The translations under genes and the position numbers were made by a program. DNA of 64,000 nt from CAZSLI01 sp964607705 (GTDB lineage: Bacteria > Actinomycetota > Coriobacteriia > Anaerosomatales > PHET01), in assembly GCA_964607705.1 (NCBI GenBank), contig CAZSLI010000010.1, positions 1 through 64,000 on the forward strand, read 5' to 3'. Within the stretch, counting starts at the first letter, position 1; every line of letters begins with the position of its first letter. The notes beneath the pieces are model-generated. The model had not been told where the DNA came from and did no database searches. It worked only from the letters and a program-made list of their open reading frames with translations. This document shows, one piece after another, positions 15,782-23,722 of this stretch.

Positions 15782-17299
15782 CTAACCTTCGTCGGCCGCC
15801 GGTATGGAGACCGTGAATACGGTCCCCTTCGGCGAGCTGCTCACTTCGATATGCCCGTCGTGCTCGTCAATGATGCGGTGCACGATCGTGAGGCCGAGGC
15901 CCGTGCCCTCGGCGCGCTTGGTGAAGAACGGGTCGAACACCTTCGTCAGGTCCTCGGGCGCGATGCCGGGTCCTGTGTCCTCCACGCGCACTTCGACGTA
16001 GCCGCCACCCGACTCAGTGGTGATGTCGATCGAGCCCCCCAGTTGCTCCATGGCCTGGACGGCGTTGGTGACGAGGTTCAAGAAGACCTGCTTGAGCTGA
16101 TCAGGATCGGCGGTCACCGCAGGCAAATCCGCGGCGTAGTGCTGATCGATCTTCACATTCGACTGCTTCGCGAAACGTGTGGTGAACAAGACGACGTCGT
16201 CGAGCACTTCATTCACGTTCGTCTTCACGAGCGTGGGCTTGCTCGGACGACCGAAGTCCAACAGTGCCTTGATGACGCGGTCGAGCCGGTCGATCTCTTG
16301 CTTGATGACCTCGGCGGCCTCGTGGATCCGGCTCGCGTCGCACTGCGCATCCTCGAGCAGCTGGACGCTCGCGCGTATGACGCCGAGCGGGTTCCTGACC
16401 TCGTGCGCGACTCCGGCGGTCAACTCTCCCATGGCCGCCAGGCGATCCGCACGGATGAGCTGGTCGGTGAGCGCCTTGATGTCGGAGACGTCTTCGAGCG
16501 TCACGACCGCGCCGAGTACCGTGCCTCCGACCGCCCTCATGCGCGATGCCGAGGCCTGGACGTGCACCTCGTGACCGGCCGGTGTGACAAGCGTCGTTTC
16601 GCGCAGGGCGAGAGGAAGCCTCCCGGCGAGAACCTTCGCCACGTCGGACGTGATGCCGCCATCGTCCTTGAACAACGCGGAGATGGGTTTGGGCACCATC
16701 TCGAACTCGGACATGCGCAGCATGCGCTCCGCCGCAGGATTCGCCGTTGCCACCGACCCGTCCGGGCCGACCGTCAGCACGCCTGAGGTGATCGACCGCA
16801 GAATGGACGAGGTGTAGTCCTGAACGTTGATCAGCTGGATCGCGCGTTCCTCGAGCTTCTTGTACGCCTCCTCGAGCTGCATGGAGACTTGGCGCAGATC
16901 GCGCGTCTTGGTCTCTTCGAGGTCCCTGACCGCGCCGAAGAGCAGGCCGAGCCCGAAGTAGCTGATCACCTCGAGCCATGTATCGACCTGAAGCCCCGGG
17001 GACTGCCCGAGCGAGATCTGCGAGTGGATCACGTACGGGATGGAGCACGCGAGCGCGGTAAGCAGTCCACCACGCTTCCCGAAGACGAACGCGGCGTACA
17101 GGATCGGGACGAAGTAGAGTCGGCGATACAAGAGATGGAGCGGGATATTGCCCACCGTGACGTTCGTGAACAAGTGAAGCACGGTGATGAAGGCGACCGT
17201 CACGGCGATTGTCGCGATAGCTCGACGGTTCTCCGTCTTCTCGTCGAGGCGCGAGAACTCCGAGTCGGGTCTTTGCGGGAGGCCGATCGTCTCGCTCAT
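15782..17299 (-). CDS. Membrane PAS sensor histidine kinase (NtrB-like)
   Basis: A 505-residue kinase: four N-terminal hydrophobic segments (about 25-125), a coiled-coil linker (about 125-160), a PAS domain (about 165-280), HisKA with the phospho-acceptor histidine in GELTAGVAHEVRNPLGV, and HATPase_c with NLVTNAVQAM, EDTGPGIAPEDLTKVFDPFF and EGTGLGLTIV. Its ATG overlaps the rpoN stop (ATGA), giving coupled translation of sigma-54, sensor and regulator. The membrane domain with LLYRRLYFVPILYAAFVFG is a known but uncharacterised HK input type; the signal is unknown. Confidence 0.92.
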   Translation of the reverse strand: MSETIGLPQRPDSEFSRLDEKTENRRAIATIAVTVAFITVLHLFTNVTVGNIPLHLLYRRLYFVPILYAAFVFGKRGGLLTALACSIPYVIHSQISLGQSPGLQVDTWLEVISYFGLGLLFGAVRDLEETKTRDLRQVSMQLEEAYKKLEERAIQLINVQDYTSSILRSITSGVLTVGPDGSVATANPAAERMLRMSEFEMVPKPISALFKDDGGITSDVAKVLAGRLPLALRETTLVTPAGHEVHVQASASRMRAVGGTVLGAVVTLEDVSDIKALTDQLIRADRLAAMGELTAGVAHEVRNPLGVIRASVQLLEDAQCDASRIHEAAEVIKQEIDRLDRVIKALLDFGRPSKPTLVKTNVNEVLDDVVLFTTRFAKQSNVKIDQHYAADLPAVTADPDQLKQVFLNLVTNAVQAMEQLGGSIDITTESGGGYVEVRVEDTGPGIAPEDLTKVFDPFFTKRAEGTGLGLTIVHRIIDEHDGHIEVSSSPKGTVFTVSIPAADEG

Positions 17300-18693
17300 C
17301 GACGGCGCCGAGCCCAACTCGGCTCGATGCCGAGCTCTTCGCGGTACTTGGCCACGGTGCGCCGCGCCACCGTGACGCCCTCCTCGGAGAGCAGTTCGGC
17401 AAGCTTCTGGTCGGAGAGCGGCTTCTCCACGTTCTCTTCCTTCACCAGCTCGCGCAGGCGCTGCTTGATGCTTGTCGCGGCGACGTCCATACCCGTCGAT
17501 GTTCGATAGCCGCCGCTGAAGAAGTGCTTGAGCTCGAACAGGCCGTACGGCGTGGCCATGTACTTGCCGGTCACTCCGCGCGAAACCGTCGAGAGGTGGA
17601 CGCCAAGCTCGACGGCGACATCTTCGAGGCGGAGCGGCCGCAGGGGCCCGGTGCCGTCCTCGAAGAAGTCGCGTTGGACCTCAAGGATGATCTCGGTGAT
17701 GCGGCTTACCGTGCCCTTGCGACGATCGACATTCTTGATGAAGCTCTCGGCCGAACGGATCTTGTCCTTCAGATAGCGCCGCGTTTCATCGTCGGCGGTC
17801 GAACCGGACTTGAGCATCGATCGATAGCGCGGCGACACGCGCAGGGTCGGCAGCGCCTCGTTGTTCGGGATGATCAGCCAGTCCTCATCCTCGGCAAAAC
17901 GACGGACGGTGACGTCGGGCACGATGTAGCCGGGGGACGGGCCGGGCGAGAACGCCCCCGCAGGACGAGGGTTCAGGGTGCGCAGGAGTTCGACGAGCCG
18001 TCGGACCTCGGCTTCGTCGATGCGCAGCGCACGGGCCACCTTACGAAAGTGATTGGCCGCGATGTCGTCCATGTGGTCTTTGATGATGCGCGTGAGCATC
18101 GGCTCGTCCATGCCGAGATACTCCATCTGCAGGCACAGTGCCTCCGCGAGATCGCGAGCGCCGACTCCGGGCGGGTCGAGCAACTGCACAGCCTTCAGCC
18201 CCTGCTCGGCGGTCTCCTCGTCGACGCGAGCCAGTGAGGCGATCTCCTTGAGGGAGCCGACGAAGAACCCGTCCTCGTCGAGCGATCCCACGATCGCGCG
18301 AGCAGCTCGGTCGACATCCTCAGGGATGTCGAGCAGAGACAACTGCCCGAGAACATAGTCATCGAAAGACTGAACGCCCCCGACATAGTCTTCGGTGTTC
18401 GCTTGCTCGACGTTGGGGTCTCTCGGCGCCACCGGCTCCATTGAGTCAAGGTCGTCGTACATCTCGAGCCACTCGTCCCACGAGCGGTCCTCCTCGGGTG
18501 TCTCGACCTGCTCCTCCCCTTCGACGGGCTCGGAGTCGGTCTCGTCGACCTCGAGTACGGGATTCTCGAGCATCTCGACCTCGATCAGCTGCTGGAGGTC
18601 GGCGATGGGCATCGCCAGGATGTTCAAGCCCTGATAGACCTGTGGCGAGAGCGTGACCTTGTTGCGCAGCTCGGGGCGCTGTTGGAGTTCCAT
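17296..18693 (-). CDS. rpoN: RNA polymerase sigma-54 factor
   Basis: A 465-residue sigma-54. Region I is Gln/Leu-rich (RNKVTLSPQVYQGLNILAMP), an acidic region II spans about 50-105, the core-binding region follows, and the C-terminus has the DNA-binding HTH (DVAVELGVHLSTVSR) and RpoN box ARRTVAKYREELGIEPS. ATG follows GGGAGG. Sigma-54 directs polymerase to -24/-12 promoters and needs an AAA+ activator, which is encoded two genes downstream in the same operon. Presence in a genome that otherwise looks actinobacterial is unusual and could reflect ancient retention or transfer. Confidence 0.96.
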   Translation of the reverse strand: MELQQRPELRNKVTLSPQVYQGLNILAMPIADLQQLIEVEMLENPVLEVDETDSEPVEGEEQVETPEEDRSWDEWLEMYDDLDSMEPVAPRDPNVEQANTEDYVGGVQSFDDYVLGQLSLLDIPEDVDRAARAIVGSLDEDGFFVGSLKEIASLARVDEETAEQGLKAVQLLDPPGVGARDLAEALCLQMEYLGMDEPMLTRIIKDHMDDIAANHFRKVARALRIDEAEVRRLVELLRTLNPRPAGAFSPGPSPGYIVPDVTVRRFAEDEDWLIIPNNEALPTLRVSPRYRSMLKSGSTADDETRRYLKDKIRSAESFIKNVDRRKGTVSRITEIILEVQRDFFEDGTGPLRPLRLEDVAVELGVHLSTVSRGVTGKYMATPYGLFELKHFFSGGYRTSTGMDVAATSIKQRLRELVKEENVEKPLSDQKLAELLSEEGVTVARRTVAKYREELGIEPSWARRRR

Positions 18694-18780
18694 GTCCGCC
18701 TCCCCAAAGATGCCTCATGAGGGGACAACGGGTGCCGCCCTCTGCAAAAAATATACCACCGGCAGAGAGTATTCCCTGCG

Positions 18781-19749
18781 CTATTCCTGTGGAGGAATCG
18801 CCGTCAACGGCTCGCCTTCCGGAATCTGTACCACTGCGATGGCCGCGAGAACCAGAGCACCGCCGAGGAGCTGGAGCGCCGTGAACGCCTCGCCGAAGAG
18901 GAGGTAGGCACCGATACCGGCGATGACCGGCTCGACGGTCGAGGTAATGGTGGCATTCGTCGGAGCTATGTAGCGCAGGGCGTACAGGAAGGCCATGAAG
19001 GGAACGACCGTGCTTATCACCGCGACGAAGATGACGGCGGCAAGCGTCGCCGGGCGCGCCAGGATCTCGAGTATCGGTGTGGGACCAAGCGCAATGGTCC
19101 AGAACACCGTCGCGAACGCGAGGCCATAGACGAGGGTCGTCGCAGGATGAAAACGGTGAGCGGCCCAACTGCCCATGAGCGAATACGAAGCGAAGAAGGC
19201 GGCGGATGCGAGCCCCCAGGCGATGCCCTCGGCCGAGACGTCGAGCCCCCCGCCCCCCAGCGCGCCGACCACGAGCGCGCAACCAGTGACCGAAAGCGCG
19301 ACGCCGACCGGCAGCGTCCACGTGAGCCGGTGCTTGAGGAAGAGCACCGACACCGTGAGCACGATGATCGGAGCAAGGTACTCGAGCAGGATCGCAGTCG
19401 CGACGTTGGTGAGGGAGATCGTCTTGAAGTACGTGTAATGGACTCCGGCCAGGCCAATCACGCCGAAGACGGCGAGAAACGGCAGGCTCTTGAAGGACAC
19501 CCGAAGGGCGTCGCGATTCCGGACGAGAAGATAGACCAGCAGGATCACGAACGCCGACAGCGCCCGGCCGGCGGACAGCGTGGTGGGGTCGATGGCGATG
19601 CCCATGGGAGGCAGCGGCCATGATGCTGTCGCCGATGACGGACTCGTGAAGAGCCACTTGGCCGTGAGCCCGCCGGTCGCCCAGCAGGCGGCGGCAAGCA
19701 GCGCGAGGGCATAGCCTTTGAGGCGCGAGGAACTAGGCGAGACCGGCAT
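18781..19749 (-). CDS. EamA/DMT-family transporter
   Basis: A 322-residue protein with ten hydrophobic segments in two homologous EamA repeats (about 10-155 and 175-310). The second repeat has VVPFMAFLYALRYIAPTNAT and TVEPVIAGIGAYLLFGE, characteristic of drug/metabolite exporters. The substrate cannot be assigned. The start overlaps the CDF transporter by 17 bases, so it is probably translated from the same repressor-controlled message. The 87 bases between it and rpoN hold an imperfect CTCTGC/GCAGAG hairpin and an A-rich run. Confidence 0.88.
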   Translation of the reverse strand: MPVSPSSSRLKGYALALLAAACWATGGLTAKWLFTSPSSATASWPLPPMGIAIDPTTLSAGRALSAFVILLVYLLVRNRDALRVSFKSLPFLAVFGVIGLAGVHYTYFKTISLTNVATAILLEYLAPIIVLTVSVLFLKHRLTWTLPVGVALSVTGCALVVGALGGGGLDVSAEGIAWGLASAAFFASYSLMGSWAAHRFHPATTLVYGLAFATVFWTIALGPTPILEILARPATLAAVIFVAVISTVVPFMAFLYALRYIAPTNATITSTVEPVIAGIGAYLLFGEAFTALQLLGGALVLAAIAVVQIPEGEPLTAIPPQE

Positions 19750-20680
19750 CTATCTCTTCCGCCGTCTTGCTCGCCTGGTACTCGTCGTATGGCTCGAGAT
19801 GGGCTATGACGTCGATCACCTGCGGGAATCGTTCGGCGATGTGACGTTCGACGTCCTCGGCGATCCGGTGACCGTCGGCCACTGTGCGGCTCTCGTCCAC
19901 CTGAACGTGGAGATCGACGTACACCTCGGCTTCCGACCCACGCGTACGGACGTGATGGGCGCCGAGGACCCCCGGCGTCTCCATCGCAGCGCCCGAGATG
20001 AGGTCCGGTGGGATTCGCGAGGAATCCGACATCGTGGCGCTCGCCTGCTTGATGACGCCCCACGCGGTGTAGACGATGGCGCCGGCGACGAACAGCGCGA
20101 CGACGGGGTCGGCCTTCGGGAGGCCCATCTTCACGAGCACCAACGAGACGATGACCCCGAGGCTCACGAGTATGTCCGAACCGGTGTGCGACGCGTCTGC
20201 GACAAGGATCTCCGACCCGAGCCGATGGCCCACCCGGCGCTCCCACGTGGTGATGAAGACGTTGACGGCCAGCGTACCGATCATGATGACGAACGACATG
20301 GTGTCGACCTGCGTTGGTTGCCCCTCGCCCAGCAAGCCCGCCACCGCACTGGAACCGATCCTATACGCGGCGAATACGAGCATGCCGGCGATGGCCGCCG
20401 ACGCGTACGTCTCGTACTTCCCGTGCCCATAGGGATGGTCACGGTCCGCCGGTCGCGCCGCGAACCCCATGCCGATGAGTCCGACTACGTTACTCGTCCC
20501 ATCGAACAGCGAATGGAACCCGTCGGCCTGCATCGCGGCGGAGTTGGTCAGGGCACCGTAGCCCAGCTTCGCGAGAGCCACCCCGATGTTGAGCACGAGG
20601 ATCACCCACAGCACCCTGCGAATCTCGCGAACACGCGGAGAACTCGCACCAAGCTCGCTCTCCGGACGTCGGTATCCCAC
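19733..20680 (-). CDS. Cation diffusion facilitator (CDF) metal exporter
   Basis: A 315-residue CDF protein with six transmembrane segments (about 20-220) and a C-terminal cytoplasmic ferredoxin-like domain (about 225-310). Metal-site motifs are HSLFD in TM2 (context ADGFHSLFDGTSN) and HTGSD in TM5 (context DASHTGSDILVSLG), an HxxxD/HxxxD arrangement typical of Zn-type rather than Mn-type (DxxxD) members. GTG at 20680 follows GGAGG. It is divergent from the CsoR-family gene, with the operator 20704-20720 between them, so it is probably repressor-controlled. No histidine-rich loop is seen. Confidence 0.92.
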   Translation of the reverse strand: MGYRRPESELGASSPRVREIRRVLWVILVLNIGVALAKLGYGALTNSAAMQADGFHSLFDGTSNVVGLIGMGFAARPADRDHPYGHGKYETYASAAIAGMLVFAAYRIGSSAVAGLLGEGQPTQVDTMSFVIMIGTLAVNVFITTWERRVGHRLGSEILVADASHTGSDILVSLGVIVSLVLVKMGLPKADPVVALFVAGAIVYTAWGVIKQASATMSDSSRIPPDLISGAAMETPGVLGAHHVRTRGSEAEVYVDLHVQVDESRTVADGHRIAEDVERHIAERFPQVIDVIAHLEPYDEYQASKTAEEIDAGLA

Positions 20681-20693
20681 CGGTTCCTCCCAC

Positions 20694-20723
20694 TTGTCCC
20701 AGAATACCCCCAGGGGGTATAAT
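20694..20723 (+). promoter_or_regulatory. csoR-like gene promoter with CsoR/CstR-type operator
   Basis: -35 TTGTCC (20694-20699), 18-base spacer, -10 TATAAT (20718-20723). The palindrome ATACCCCCAGGGGGTAT at 20704-20720 fills the spacer and overlaps the -10, implying autorepression. It is also 24 bases upstream of the divergent CDF start, where the minus-strand core elements are weaker. Confidence 0.78.
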
Positions 20724-20769
20724 TGCCCCCAACAACGTGGATTCCACCCTAGCAGATTCGGAGTAGCGC

Positions 20770-21072
20770 ATGGGTGAAGCAGTCATCGAGCCGACGGCGC
20801 CAGACGCGGGCGAGCGCAAGCAGATCATCAACCGCCTTCGGCGTCTCGAGGGCCAGATCCGTGGTCTTCAAACGATGGTCGAAAGCGGCCAGGAATGCGA
20901 CGCGGTACTCACCCAGGTCATGGCGGCGAAATCGGCGCTCAACCAGGTCGGCTTGCACATCGTGGGCTACGCGATGAAGCAGTGCCTCATCGATCAGGAC
21001 GCGACCGATCGAGACGAAGTGATCGACGAAGCCATCAAGGTGTTCCTCAAATACTCCTCGTGCGTGAAGTAG
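20770..21072 (+). CDS. CsoR/CstR-family repressor, C-A-C ligand pattern
   Basis: A 100-residue all-helical repressor with the family core RKQIINRLRRLEGQIRGLQ. Copper-sensing CsoR uses Cys, His and Cys; here the corresponding positions are Cys43 (GQECDAV), Ala68 (GYAMKQCL) and Cys72. Loss of the histidine with retention of both cysteines is the pattern of CstR-like persulfide/thiol sensors; His63 and Cys98 are additional potential ligands. GGAG precedes the ATG. Its own promoter and those of ccdA and trxA carry the same palindrome, so it very likely regulates all three. The inducer (reactive sulfur versus metal) remains open. Confidence 0.9.
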   Translation: MGEAVIEPTAPDAGERKQIINRLRRLEGQIRGLQTMVESGQECDAVLTQVMAAKSALNQVGLHIVGYAMKQCLIDQDATDRDEVIDEAIKVFLKYSSCVK

Positions 21073-21096
21073 CCCCACCCCACTGCTGACGAACGC

Positions 21097-21126
21097 GAAG
21101 GCGCCGGCACGAATGCCGGCGCCTTC
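21097..21126. terminator. Bidirectional terminator between csoR-like gene and trxA
   Basis: A perfect 12-bp stem, GAAGGCGCCGGC at 21097-21108 and GCCGGCGCCTTC at 21115-21126, with a six-base loop, centred between the converging stop codons at 21072 and 21151. It would serve both strands. Confidence 0.8.
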
Positions 21127-21150
21127 TGCTTACCTGCGTCCAAGGTGTGG

Positions 21151-21468
21151 TTAGAGCGACAACTCCTTCGCGAGGGCATCCGCACCCCGCGCGCCCACTA
21201 CCTGAGCGGTGAGCTTCCCTGACTCGAACTTCGCTATCGTCGGGATACTCATGACGCCGTAGCGCATGGCGAGCTCTTGGTTCTCGTCGATGTTCACCTT
21301 CACGAACTTCGTCGAAGCGCCGAGGCGCTCGGAAAGCTTGTCTATCTCCGGCCCGACCATACGACAAGGGCCGCACCACGGGGCCCAGAAGTCAACGACG
21401 ACGGGAACTTCGGAACCCACCACCTCGGTGTCCCAAGAGGCGGTGGTGACGTCCGTTGCGCTGCTCAT
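21151..21468 (-). CDS. trxA: Thioredoxin
   Basis: A 105-residue thioredoxin with the active site FWAPWCGPCRMVGPEI and the cis-proline segment MSIPTIAKFESG. It reduces protein disulfides in the cytoplasm and is the usual electron donor to CcdA. The start ATG 21468 is preferred over codons upstream because GGAG lies seven bases before it. Its promoter contains the same CsoR-type palindrome as ccdA and the repressor gene, so it is probably not the housekeeping thioredoxin but a stress-inducible one. Confidence 0.95.
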   Translation of the reverse strand: MSSATDVTTASWDTEVVGSEVPVVVDFWAPWCGPCRMVGPEIDKLSERLGASTKFVKVNIDENQELAMRYGVMSIPTIAKFESGKLTAQVVGARGADALAKELSL

Positions 21469-21513
21469 ACGTTCTCCGTTCATCATCAGGATCCACTACG
21501 TTCGATCATTCAA

Positions 21514-21543
21514 CTTATACCCCAAGGGGTATCATCGCATCAA
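21514..21543 (-). promoter_or_regulatory. trxA promoter with CsoR/CstR-type operator
   Basis: Minus strand: -35 TTGATG (21543-21538), 18-base spacer, -10 TATAAG (21519-21514). The palindrome ATACCCCAAGGGGTAT at 21517-21532 lies in the spacer and overlaps the -10. It also lies 59 bases upstream of the divergent ferrochelatase-like gene, whose own -10 candidate TATCAT (21530-21535) overlaps the box, so both genes may be repressed together. Confidence 0.78.
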
Positions 21544-21590
21544 ACACTATCCCCTCCTGAACGAGTATCATTCCCCCCAAGGGGGACATC

Positions 21591-22820
21591 TTGGACTCAT
21601 CTGCATGGCTTTGGGCTGTATTGGTCGTGAGCGCCCTGTTCGCCGGGGCGTCTTTCGTTCTGGTCCTGGTCGTGCGACCTCAAGCGGAGGGCATCGTGGC
21701 CGTGACGGGCCTCCTGTCCTTTGGCGTCACCTCGGTTGCCTTGGCTACGACGATCAGCCGCTACCAGCGGATCGACGCGGCCTTCTACTCCGTGGCGTTC
21801 ATCATCGCCGGACTGGTCGGTGGTTGGGCGCTCGCCTCGTCTCTCCTCGGCAGTCTGGCGAAGTCACCGGCCCCTGTGAGCCCGCCCGCCGTGCCTGTCG
21901 AGGACGTCGGCTCGTCAGCCGTGATCGTGACCTCCTGCTTCGAGCCGGCACAGTACAGCGCTCGCTCGACCGCGATGATGTTGCAGGCACTCGTCGCCGA
22001 GGACTTGCTCGGACTGTCGCTCGGCACGACGCCGTTCCTGTTCTTCGCACAGAAGGCGCGCTATCGCGCCGTCGGGGGAACGAGTCCGGCCGCAAGGCAG
22101 CTCAGGGACATCGCCGAGCGGCTCGAGCCAAGTCTTGCCGACGCCGGAGTGGGGCTGGTCGACTGGGCCGCCTGCTCTGGTGACCGACGCCTGGCGGCAC
22201 GAGTCGCAGATGCAGCGGCTGCCGGACACCGCCGCATCGTGGTGGTCGATCTGACGGTTGGTGCGTCACTCCAACTCTCAGCCGCGAAACAGGAGACCGA
22301 CTCGCTGCACTTGGCGGGAGAGGGCGTCCAGATCGTATACACGGAGGCACTCGGGAATTGTGACCCCATCGCAGCCGCTCTCACGAGGCGCGTGATGGAG
22401 GCATCGGGCAACACCGAGGAAACCGGCGTGGTGCTGGTCGGGCACGGCCAGCCGGAGCCACGGGCTCGGCGCAATCCCGAGATGGATGAACAGGAGACGT
22501 CGTTCCTCAACCGCATGCGGATGATGCTGCTGGAGAAGGGGCTGCCCGAGTCAAACGTGCGGGTGGCGTGGTCTGACTGGCGGGAGCCGGATGTGACGTC
22601 GTCGGTCCGGCACCTGGCCGCACTGGGATGCCGTCGGGTAGTGGTCGTGCCGGCTGTCTATCCAGTGGACACGCTCACGACCCGTCTCGACCTCGAGATG
22701 TCGGCGCGGCAGGCGCGTGTCGACGAGGCGGTCACTGTGGTGACGCTGCCCGCATGGAGGGACGACGAGGCGGTCATGGGAGAGCTGACAAAGCGCGTGC
22801 GCAACGCTCTGGAGCGCTGA
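21591..22820 (+). CDS. Membrane-anchored ferrochelatase-like protein
   Basis: A 409-residue protein: three N-terminal hydrophobic segments (about 5-28, 36-55, 66-88), a Pro-rich linker, then a two-lobed chelatase-like region (about 108-405). KARYRAVGGTSPAARQLRDI resembles the ferrochelatase N-lobe signature, and VVLVGHGQPEPRA places His285 at the catalytic histidine. In VVVPAVYPVDTLTTRLDLE the position of the second catalytic acid (Glu in the SDHLE block of HemH) appears to be Thr, so activity may differ. Start is TTG 21591, preceded by AAGGGGG. Ferrochelatases are usually soluble or peripheral; the anchor is odd. A CbiX-like chelatase is the alternative. Confidence 0.7.
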   Translation: MDSSAWLWAVLVVSALFAGASFVLVLVVRPQAEGIVAVTGLLSFGVTSVALATTISRYQRIDAAFYSVAFIIAGLVGGWALASSLLGSLAKSPAPVSPPAVPVEDVGSSAVIVTSCFEPAQYSARSTAMMLQALVAEDLLGLSLGTTPFLFFAQKARYRAVGGTSPAARQLRDIAERLEPSLADAGVGLVDWAACSGDRRLAARVADAAAAGHRRIVVVDLTVGASLQLSAAKQETDSLHLAGEGVQIVYTEALGNCDPIAAALTRRVMEASGNTEETGVVLVGHGQPEPRARRNPEMDEQETSFLNRMRMMLLEKGLPESNVRVAWSDWREPDVTSSVRHLAALGCRRVVVVPAVYPVDTLTTRLDLEMSARQARVDEAVTVVTLPAWRDDEAVMGELTKRVRNALER

Positions 22821-22832
22821 TTCTCGCTGCGG

Positions 22833-23552
22833 CTACTTGGCCTTGCAGCGCTCCCAGTTCCACGACTGCAACTGGCGGATGCGCGGGTAGTTGCGGGCAA
22901 GCCGCCACGCGAATGACAGGCCGTGACGCTCGGACTCCGCCCGGGTCTCCAGAGCGAGGATGCTGGCCTTGACCTCAAGCGCCTTGGTGCCGCGGAAGCG
23001 GGTGAACCCCTTGCCAACGGCCTCGAGGAAGTGGGCGTCGCTGCCACCGGTCGCTGCGACGCCGTGCCCACCCGCGAAGATCTTGGCCGCCACGCCGTTC
23101 GCCCAACGGAGGAACGGCAGCGAGTTGTAGATCTCGAGCGCGTGGAAGGCCCAGTCGTTGACCGCGTCGGCGAACAGGTTGCGGCCGAACGGCCCAAAGA
23201 CGCCCTGGTTCGAGAACGGGTGCGCGACGATAGCAATGCCGCCTTGCGCCTCGATCGCGGCGATGGTGTCGCGAGGAGACATGCCGGCGGGCACGTGCTC
23301 GGTGAGGAACAGGCCGATGATGTGGCCGCAGTCCGAGGAGACTTCCTCGCCGATGATCACTTCGAAGTCATACAGCTCGGCAAGGGACTGCGCGAAGAGC
23401 GCTCCCTCGATGGTGTTGTGGTCCGTGATGGCGATGACATCCAGATCCGTTCGGTGCTGCACATATTCCATGATCTCGGGGATCGTGGCCGTGCCGTCCG
23501 AATGGTCGGAGTGGATGTGAAGGTCCGCTTTGCCCCAAGTCTCGGTGCCCAC
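22833..23552 (-). CDS. PHP-domain phosphoesterase
   Basis: A 239-residue PHP (polymerase and histidinol phosphatase) protein. Metal-binding motifs are ADLHIHSDHSDGTATI, AITDHNTIEGA, GEEVSSDCGHIIG, IVAHPFS and GGSDAHFLEAVG, giving the expected His/Asp/Glu set. Members hydrolyse phosphoesters, often nucleotides; the substrate is not clear here. Start is GTG 23552 without a strong ribosome-binding site. It ends 13 bases from the convergent ferrochelatase-like gene. The 170 bases upstream hold only a short CGGTGA/TCACCG hairpin (23686-23701). Confidence 0.87.
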   Translation of the reverse strand: MGTETWGKADLHIHSDHSDGTATIPEIMEYVQHRTDLDVIAITDHNTIEGALFAQSLAELYDFEVIIGEEVSSDCGHIIGLFLTEHVPAGMSPRDTIAAIEAQGGIAIVAHPFSNQGVFGPFGRNLFADAVNDWAFHALEIYNSLPFLRWANGVAAKIFAGGHGVAATGGSDAHFLEAVGKGFTRFRGTKALEVKASILALETRAESERHGLSFAWRLARNYPRIRQLQSWNWERCKAK

Positions 23553-23722
23553 GTGTGTGTGATGCCCCCCGTTTTGCGCAGGGCCGCGAGTGCGGCCAGT
23601 TGTCGACGATCAGTATGCAAACCTCGAACCAATCGAACCGACAATGCCATTATCGGCAGGGCGGCGTGGCGGCAAAGACCCCGCTCGGTGAACGGTCACC
23701 GGCTCAGACGCGATCCCGCCAT

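Noticed and set aside
18446..19657. Minus-strand ORF of 403 codons across rpoN and the DMT transporter
   Set aside because: Arg/Pro/His-rich, out of frame with two clearly recognised genes; shadow.
21573..21585. CCCCCCAAGGGGG as a fourth CsoR-type box
   Set aside because: It has the GC core but lacks the ATA/TAT flanks seen at the three other boxes, and it includes the ribosome-binding site of the ferrochelatase-like gene.
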